From Spirochaetales bacterium (GTDB lineage Bacteria > Spirochaetota > Spirochaetia > SZUA-6 > JAFGRV01), in the NCBI GenBank assembly GCA_016928415.1, contig JAFGKU010000108.1:1-37406 (forward strand): DNA of 37,406 nucleotides. Direction: 5' to 3'. Positions 32,509 through 37,406 of this stretch are shown here, piece by piece; the first letter of the stretch is position 1; every line of letters starts with the position of its first letter. The notes below the pieces were generated by a model that did no database searches, was not told the origin of the DNA, and saw only the letters and a list, made by a program, of their open reading frames with translations. A program made the position numbers and the translations under genes.

Positions 32509-33969
32509 TTAAAAATCATAGGTAATTTGTGCAATTAAGCGACTGTTATCCCGCCAGTTATAGAATGAAGAACCTTCCGAAGCCAGTAAGAATTGGGCGC
32601 CTGCCATTAGAGATAAATTATCCAGGACCTGGTAATCGAGATTAGGAGAGAGAATAAATGCCGTATCTGAAAAAGTGTACTGCCATAGCAGATTTAACTT
32701 CAACCTTGTAGTGAATTGGAGACGGATGAGGGCAATAATATCATTTTTATAATACCTTTTTCCTTCTGTTGAATCGGTATATGCCGAGTTATTTTGTTTT
32801 TCAAAAATATCTTCCCTGGCGTATTCACATGTAAACTCGATTCTATCCATTACACCTCCCAGTTCATCGATTGTATATCGCAGTCCGCAGAGATAGCGAA
32901 TGAAATGATCATCCTTGTAATTGTAAGTATAATTATAAAATGCTTCCGCATGGAATTCCAATTTCCCGATTGTCGTTGCGAAACCTCCTGTAATCTGGAA
33001 AACAGGTACAACTTCCGGTTCCTTTATGACAACGGGTATTGTCGTTAAAATATGCGAAACGGTATTGCCCGCAAGTCCATGAAAGGCGGTTAAGAAAAAA
33101 TCCCAACCCGTCAAAGTTCCTTTCATTTTCATCAGGCAGCTCATGTTTTCAAACTTGATTTCGGGATATATTCTTTCATCATAGGTGAGCATATCGCTTG
33201 TCATGTTCCCCTTCGCTATCTCCTCCAGGGCCCAATAATATCCCCATCGGGATAACAGGCCGAATTCTTTGCCTCCCTGGTAATATGGCCAGATAATGAG
33301 GGAAAAAGTGAAGTCACCGGCATACATATTGGTCATGGCCTGGATTCTGCCGAGTTCACGCGGATCAAAAGGGTCATGGGTATCTACCGCCTTATATATG
33401 TCTGCAGGAGAATAAATGGAAGAAAGAGAGTTGGTAAAAATCTTTTTTCCGATTATGAAATCGCATGCCGGGAAAAACAGACTTATATAACACTCATCTA
33501 TATCAAAATAGTGACGCCTGTTATCCGAGTCCTGCAATACGTCTGAAATAGCCCAGGTGTTTATGTCCTGGAACCTCGATGAATACATGTACTTCTGATT
33601 GCCGAGGGCAAGATATGTGGAAAAATCAAACCGGAAAAGGCCCTCCTCAAGAAAAAAAGAATAAGTGAGATATTGATCAATGATATGGGCCTGGCTGTCC
33701 GGTTCGGGGTCCGCTCCCGAAGGTACATTCAAGGCGTTAAAAAACCAGGAATATTTTGTCCTCATTTGTCCCTTTCCGCTTTGAAAAAATTTTTCTAAAA
33801 TATTTTGTGATGAATTTGCTTCATCATTTATGATCGGCTGCGATTCTTCTTCCGTATTTTCATTTTCATCGATTATTTCTATTTCCAGATCATTTTCGGA
33901 AAAAAGGGTTGCTGGAATTATGGCGCTTAATAAATAGAAAAATATCAACCATACCATTATTTTTACCAT
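32509..33969 (-). CDS. Outer-membrane beta-barrel protein (transporter-associated)
   Basis: A signal peptide (1-24, ending PATLFSEN) leads to a short acidic region, then about 420 residues of alternating strands rich in Tyr, Phe, Gly and Asp, ending in ...LIAQITYDF. A terminal Phe after alternating hydrophobics is the usual signal for barrel assembly. It resembles the DUF1302-type barrels encoded with RND transporters, but I cannot assign it firmly. The start ATG 33969 has GGAGG 5-9 bases upstream; an upstream in-frame start at 34041 would overlap the transporter gene and add a non-signal leader. It lies 62 bases after the RND gene, so it should be co-transcribed and may form the outer-membrane part of that system. 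Confidence 0.8.
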   Translation of the reverse strand: MVKIMVWLIFFYLLSAIIPATLFSENDLEIEIIDENENTEEESQPIINDEANSSQNILEKFFQSGKGQMRTKYSWFFNALNVPSGADPEPDSQAHIIDQYLTYSFFLEEGLFRFDFSTYLALGNQKYMYSSRFQDINTWAISDVLQDSDNRRHYFDIDECYISLFFPACDFIIGKKIFTNSLSSIYSPADIYKAVDTHDPFDPRELGRIQAMTNMYAGDFTFSLIIWPYYQGGKEFGLLSRWGYYWALEEIAKGNMTSDMLTYDERIYPEIKFENMSCLMKMKGTLTGWDFFLTAFHGLAGNTVSHILTTIPVVIKEPEVVPVFQITGGFATTIGKLEFHAEAFYNYTYNYKDDHFIRYLCGLRYTIDELGGVMDRIEFTCEYAREDIFEKQNNSAYTDSTEGKRYYKNDIIALIRLQFTTRLKLNLLWQYTFSDTAFILSPNLDYQVLDNLSLMAGAQFLLASEGSSFYNWRDNSRLIAQITYDF

Positions 33970-34031
33970 AATGCCTCCACTCTTTATTGAATTTGTCTCA
34001 AACGATGCTTTTGCCTTAACGGAAATTATGT

Positions 34032-37013
34032 TTACTGACAATAGAGTTTACTTTTTTCCAGCATATCCGTCGTGTGGACAAGCCGTGTGCTCAATATCCG
34101 TGATAAGTTAAGGTATAAAACAAGTGAAATTGACCGGGATGATTTTCGTATCCGTTTTAATCCTTCCCAGTCGATCTCGAGATACGATACGGGTTCCAGC
34201 GCTACAATATTGGCAGACCGTGGTGCCTTGCGCAACAGGGAAATTTCCCCAAAAACATCCCCCACGCCGAATGTGTCCAGAAAAAGTGTTTTATTTATTT
34301 CCGGGTCAACCCGGTGAACCTTTACCTTGCCGGATAACAGTATATACATTTTCTGGTCAGTATCCCCCTCTTTTATGACATAATCCCCGGTTTCACGTTT
34401 TACCACCTTTCCCATGAGCGTGAACTTCTTAATTTGATACATGCTCATTCCCTTAAAAAGAGGTGCGGTTTTAAGTTCATTTGCCAGTTTGAGATTAGTT
34501 ATGTCGGTGATGTTGATGACCTGGAAGGAAGTAAGAAGAACAGGGGTTATTAAAAGATCGGCAAGGAGGGCGCATATCATGACAACGGCGGTAAGAATTC
34601 CGAAATAGATAATCGGAACAAGACTGGATAGTGAAAGAATGAAAAAACCAAGGGCCAAGGCGATGGATGTTGACATTATAGGCTTCAACTCCGAGTGTAT
34701 AACAGCTTCGACAGCCTTGTTTTTATCCTGTAATTCACGCATTTCCCTGTTAAACCTGGTCATAAAATGGATGGTATCATCCACCGAGATCCCTATGGCA
34801 ACAGCAGCCACCATGCAAGTCCCGATGTTCAAGGGAATGGAAAAAATGCCCATCACCCCGAACAAAATGGCCACGGGGAGTATGTTCGGAATGAGGGCCA
34901 GAAGACCCGCCTTGATGTTTGTAAACAATATAGACATTATGATCAGGATAATGAGCAGAAGCAGCCCGAGACTACTCACTTGACTTGCGGCAATGGAATC
35001 GGCCGCTTTATTGTACAGAATATTTTCACCGGTTATCTTGAAGGAAAGGTCAGGGTCGCATTTACCCAGTATCTCGTTTAAATCTTTATCAAGTTTTTTT
35101 ATGACTCTCCCGATCGCATCTGAAGAGGTGATGTTATGCCGGACTATTATATTCGCTTCACTCCAATCAGATGTTATATAGGAAGAAATTTCATCATATG
35201 TGAGGAGCTGGGCATATTGGGCAATAAGAAAAGGTGACGAGGGATCATCCGGGTCAGGAATCGTATCGAAATCTCCCCGGAGTCCTGCATTAAACTCCTT
35301 GTGAACCAAGCGTATATAATCGGCAATGGAAATGGTTTTGTCAAACTCGTAATCTTTATCAAGTTTCAACTGGATGTCGTTAAGTAATTGCATGTATTTC
35401 GGGTTCTGGAAAACCTTTCCGGGTTCCCCGGGTATCCCGTAACCGGATTCAACGTCTTCATTAACCGGTTCCGCACTGTAAGAAGAATCATCAATAATCA
35501 AAAGAGGGTCTTCATCTAAGGAATCATCGGCAGATGTTTCTCCGATGGCGATGTATTCATCCGCATCCCGATTCTCTTCTTGTTTTTTAAATGATATGCG
35601 GATGAAAAAAGTAGGGGTCCCGGAAAGCTCGATGTGCATGGTTTGCATACGTTGAATAAGTTCCGAATCTTTTTTAAAGTAACCGATATAATCGTTATCT
35701 ATATTTATGAAAATAAAGAACAGCCCGATGACGAGTGCACCGGCTATAAATGTGATAACCACGATTTTTTTATATTTATTGATTACTCCCAACAGTATGC
35801 CGGTAATTTTATTCATAACGCGTGTCAGAAAAGACACTTTCTTTTCCCTTTTATCAGGTGTTTTTTTACCAAAAAAACGCAGGTAAACCGGAGATAAAAG
35901 GAAAGTGATGAGAGGGTTGACAAGAAGGGCGAATCCGGCAATAAGGCCGAATTGAACCAAAACAGTTACCCTGTTGATGGCAATTGATAGGAATCCGAGA
36001 AATGTCGTAACCGCCGTTAGAAATACAGATGTACCGATTGTCCGTGCCATGAATTTTATGGCCAGTTTCCGGCTGCCTTCACGGTTTAGTCCTTCCGTAT
36101 ATTCGGAGAGAATGTGTACGTCCTCCGTGGACCCGATTACAATGACCAGGATGGAGATGATAAAGGTAAGTATATTGAAAGGGAGATTAAAGGCACCCAT
36201 AAATCCGAGGGTGAAGAGAATGCTTATCGAAGAGGTAAGGAGCGGGAGGATTGCCCCGTTAATAGAACCCATTGTTATTATCAGCCTTATCATAAGTACA
36301 ACAATGGACAATGGGATAAAGCTTCCCATATCACTCATGATTAATGATGTGAGGGTATTCCTGACATAAGGGCTGCCTATTTCAAAAATCCGGTCAAACT
36401 CATCTGTATAGGTATTTGATGCGGGATCGGTTTCATCCAGTTTGCTTTTTATAACATTATTTACACCCTTTGCTGTTGCTGCCGCGGCATCACGGTCATT
36501 CCTTTCAGATGCCTTGAGGTACATGTTGATTACGGTAGCCGTGCCGTCTGCGGATATAAGGTTATGTACAAGTATGGGATTTTCCAGGGCTTTTTCCATA
36601 ATGGATTTAGCTTCAGCATCACTTTCCGGAGGGTATTCCATGAGCGGTGAATTGTCTATTTCCCCGGCTTCATTCTTCAAATTGTTTACGGAATAAAGGC
36701 TTTCAATCCGCTGCACGCCGGGTACAAATTCATCGTTGCCCAATTTTGCCACAAGTTTATCCAGAACGGCGAGTTTACGTGCAGTAAAAAGATTCTTATC
36801 CTTCACATATACGATCATAAGCGTATCAGAACCGAAAATTTTTATCGTTTCATTGTAATAATCGAGATCGGGGTCCATAACCATCATCAACGATTCAGAG
36901 GAAGAGTCGATCCAGATGTTCGGCAGAAAAATGATGGACAGGGCAGACCCTGCAATGATTAATAGGATGACGAAGAGGGGATGTGTTTGTCCGAATTCAA
37001 TTACTCTGCGCAT
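34032..37013 (-). CDS. RND/MMPL-family transporter with C-terminal cyclic-nucleotide-binding domain
   Basis: A 993-residue protein with two RND halves. Each has one leading helix, a large extracytoplasmic loop and a bundle of five or six helices (first near 210-385, second near 680-840). Proton-relay-like motifs VIGSTEDVHILSEYTEGLNREG and AVAIGISVDDTIHFMTRFNREM mark the two halves. It is related to MMPL/HpnN-type lipid exporters rather than drug RND pumps. Residues 849-975 form a cNMP-binding domain: VIKEGD, MYILLSGKVKVHR and a phosphate-binding cassette FGEISLLRKAPRSANIVA with Glu 923 and Arg 932, the ligand-binding pair. This domain on an RND pump is unusual. The ATG at 37013 has only a weak GGT ribosome-binding site. 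LolA-like and beta-barrel genes flank it. Confidence 0.93.
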   Translation of the reverse strand: MRRVIEFGQTHPLFVILLIIAGSALSIIFLPNIWIDSSSESLMMVMDPDLDYYNETIKIFGSDTLMIVYVKDKNLFTARKLAVLDKLVAKLGNDEFVPGVQRIESLYSVNNLKNEAGEIDNSPLMEYPPESDAEAKSIMEKALENPILVHNLISADGTATVINMYLKASERNDRDAAAATAKGVNNVIKSKLDETDPASNTYTDEFDRIFEIGSPYVRNTLTSLIMSDMGSFIPLSIVVLMIRLIITMGSINGAILPLLTSSISILFTLGFMGAFNLPFNILTFIISILVIVIGSTEDVHILSEYTEGLNREGSRKLAIKFMARTIGTSVFLTAVTTFLGFLSIAINRVTVLVQFGLIAGFALLVNPLITFLLSPVYLRFFGKKTPDKREKKVSFLTRVMNKITGILLGVINKYKKIVVITFIAGALVIGLFFIFINIDNDYIGYFKKDSELIQRMQTMHIELSGTPTFFIRISFKKQEENRDADEYIAIGETSADDSLDEDPLLIIDDSSYSAEPVNEDVESGYGIPGEPGKVFQNPKYMQLLNDIQLKLDKDYEFDKTISIADYIRLVHKEFNAGLRGDFDTIPDPDDPSSPFLIAQYAQLLTYDEISSYITSDWSEANIIVRHNITSSDAIGRVIKKLDKDLNEILGKCDPDLSFKITGENILYNKAADSIAASQVSSLGLLLLIILIIMSILFTNIKAGLLALIPNILPVAILFGVMGIFSIPLNIGTCMVAAVAIGISVDDTIHFMTRFNREMRELQDKNKAVEAVIHSELKPIMSTSIALALGFFILSLSSLVPIIYFGILTAVVMICALLADLLITPVLLTSFQVINITDITNLKLANELKTAPLFKGMSMYQIKKFTLMGKVVKRETGDYVIKEGDTDQKMYILLSGKVKVHRVDPEINKTLFLDTFGVGDVFGEISLLRKAPRSANIVALEPVSYLEIDWEGLKRIRKSSRSISLVLYLNLSRILSTRLVHTTDMLEKSKLYCQ

Positions 37014-37051
37014 GTTTTTACCATTTCAGGAATCAACGCTGTTGCCGGGCA

Positions 37052-37406
37052 TTATTGCATGTGCCTGTTCGATGTGATGAACCGTTCGTGAAAGTAATCG
37101 CTGTTAATGATCACATCAATTTCACGATTTGTTACCTGCAATTCTGTTCTGTGGCCGGTTGTGTGGTTTATCATTATTGACTTGTCGGGTCTGTACCGAT
37201 TTTTATCGATTTTATTCAATTTACTGACAACCAATGTCTTTACGTGTACTTTTCGTTTGTCGTAGAACTCAATTTTCACTGTCATGAATAAATTTTTTAA
37301 TACAAAAAGGATCCGTTTGGAGTACCCGCTTTTTCTTGAAATTACCTCACTCTTGGGGGTTGCTTCAATTTTCCAGCAGTCCATTTTCGATATTTTCTCG
37401 GTACCA
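37052..37406 (-). CDS. Outer-membrane lipoprotein-sorting-like (LolA-type) protein, 5'-truncated
   Basis: Only the C-terminal part is in the window; the frame is open to the right edge, so the Met at 37384 is internal. The visible 117 or so residues match the end of LolA-related outer-membrane lipoprotein-sorting proteins: DCWKIEATPKSEV..SYSKRI-like strand, VKIEFYDKRKVHVKTLVV, SIMINHTTGHRTELQV and DYFHERFI. These half-barrel proteins carry lipids or lipoproteins across the periplasm and are often encoded beside MMPL/RND transporters. The gene lies 38 bases before the RND gene, and the two are probably one operon. The signal peptide and N-terminal strands lie outside the window. Confidence 0.8.
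   Translation of the reverse strand, partial: GTEKISKMDCWKIEATPKSEVISRKSGYSKRILFVLKNLFMTVKIEFYDKRKVHVKTLVVSKLNKIDKNRYRPDKSIMINHTTGHRTELQVTNREIDVIINSDYFHERFITSNRHMQ

Noticed and set aside
33970..34041. Upstream extension of the beta-barrel gene to 34041
   Set aside because: It would overlap the RND stop and place 24 hydrophilic residues before the signal peptide; ATG 33969 has GGAGG at the right distance.
1..37406. CRISPR arrays, tRNA/rRNA genes, insertion sequences, prophage
   Set aside because: No regularly spaced repeats, cloverleaf-like or rRNA-like sequence, transposase or integrase frame was seen on either strand; this was by reading only, not by a dedicated search.

Overview
The window is a gene-dense, moderately AT-rich bacterial chromosome segment. 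It most likely comes from the Spirochaetota. That rests on a SpiroCoCo-like coiled-coil protein at the left edge, a MurC of spirochaetal flavour, abundant c-di-GMP/PilZ proteins, a two-membrane envelope (beta-barrel proteins, LolA-like, RND and CsgG-like proteins) and lipoproteins with loose lipoboxes. The assignment is inferred from family resemblance, since no rRNA or other phylogenetic marker was compared. I found no tRNA, rRNA, CRISPR array, insertion sequence or prophage.

Left third (1-15.4 kb, mostly + strand): the 3' part of a coiled-coil gene ends at a strong hairpin terminator. It is followed by rsmE, the chaperone operon grpE-dnaK-dnaJ with a membrane histidine kinase in tandem, an acidic-tailed helical protein, murC, yicC and a cytidylate-kinase-like gene. 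A convergent gingipain-fold (C25-like) lipoprotein, a membrane protein with two PilZ-type domains and a DUF1848 Fe-S protein complete the block. Three of these genes (7427, 9110, 13337) have a good sigma70-type promoter whose -10 box lies only 7-10 nt before the start codon, with no Shine-Dalgarno sequence, which suggests leaderless mRNAs.

Middle (15.4-24.1 kb): a small lipoprotein is divergent from an ABC-F ATPase. The ABC-F gene has its own promoter and a roughly 230-nt leader encoding an 18-residue peptide with an excellent ribosome-binding site, so it looks like a drug-responsive attenuator. Next are a GGDEF-EAL protein with degenerate motifs, a predicted secreted MEMO-family protein, and a tightly overlapping minus-strand operon tatD-tcdA-pabBC.

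Right third (24.1-37.4 kb): a plus-strand group encodes a PilZ protein, a STAS protein, an OmpA-like outer-membrane protein, a membrane HAMP-PP2C phosphatase and a membrane-anchored TPR protein. It looks like an envelope-linked partner-switching module. Facing it is a minus-strand group: a LolA-like protein (cut by the window edge), a large RND/MMPL transporter carrying a C-terminal cyclic-nucleotide-binding domain, a beta-barrel protein, a CsgG-like/TPR protein and a PEGA/beta-propeller protein. The propeller mRNA has a near-perfect 16-bp hairpin that buries its start codon, a candidate RNA thermometer or riboregulator.

The best candidates for new biology are the RND-cyclic-nucleotide-binding fusion in its LolA/beta-barrel context, the start-occluding hairpin at 31.03-31.11 kb, and the ABC-F leader peptide.
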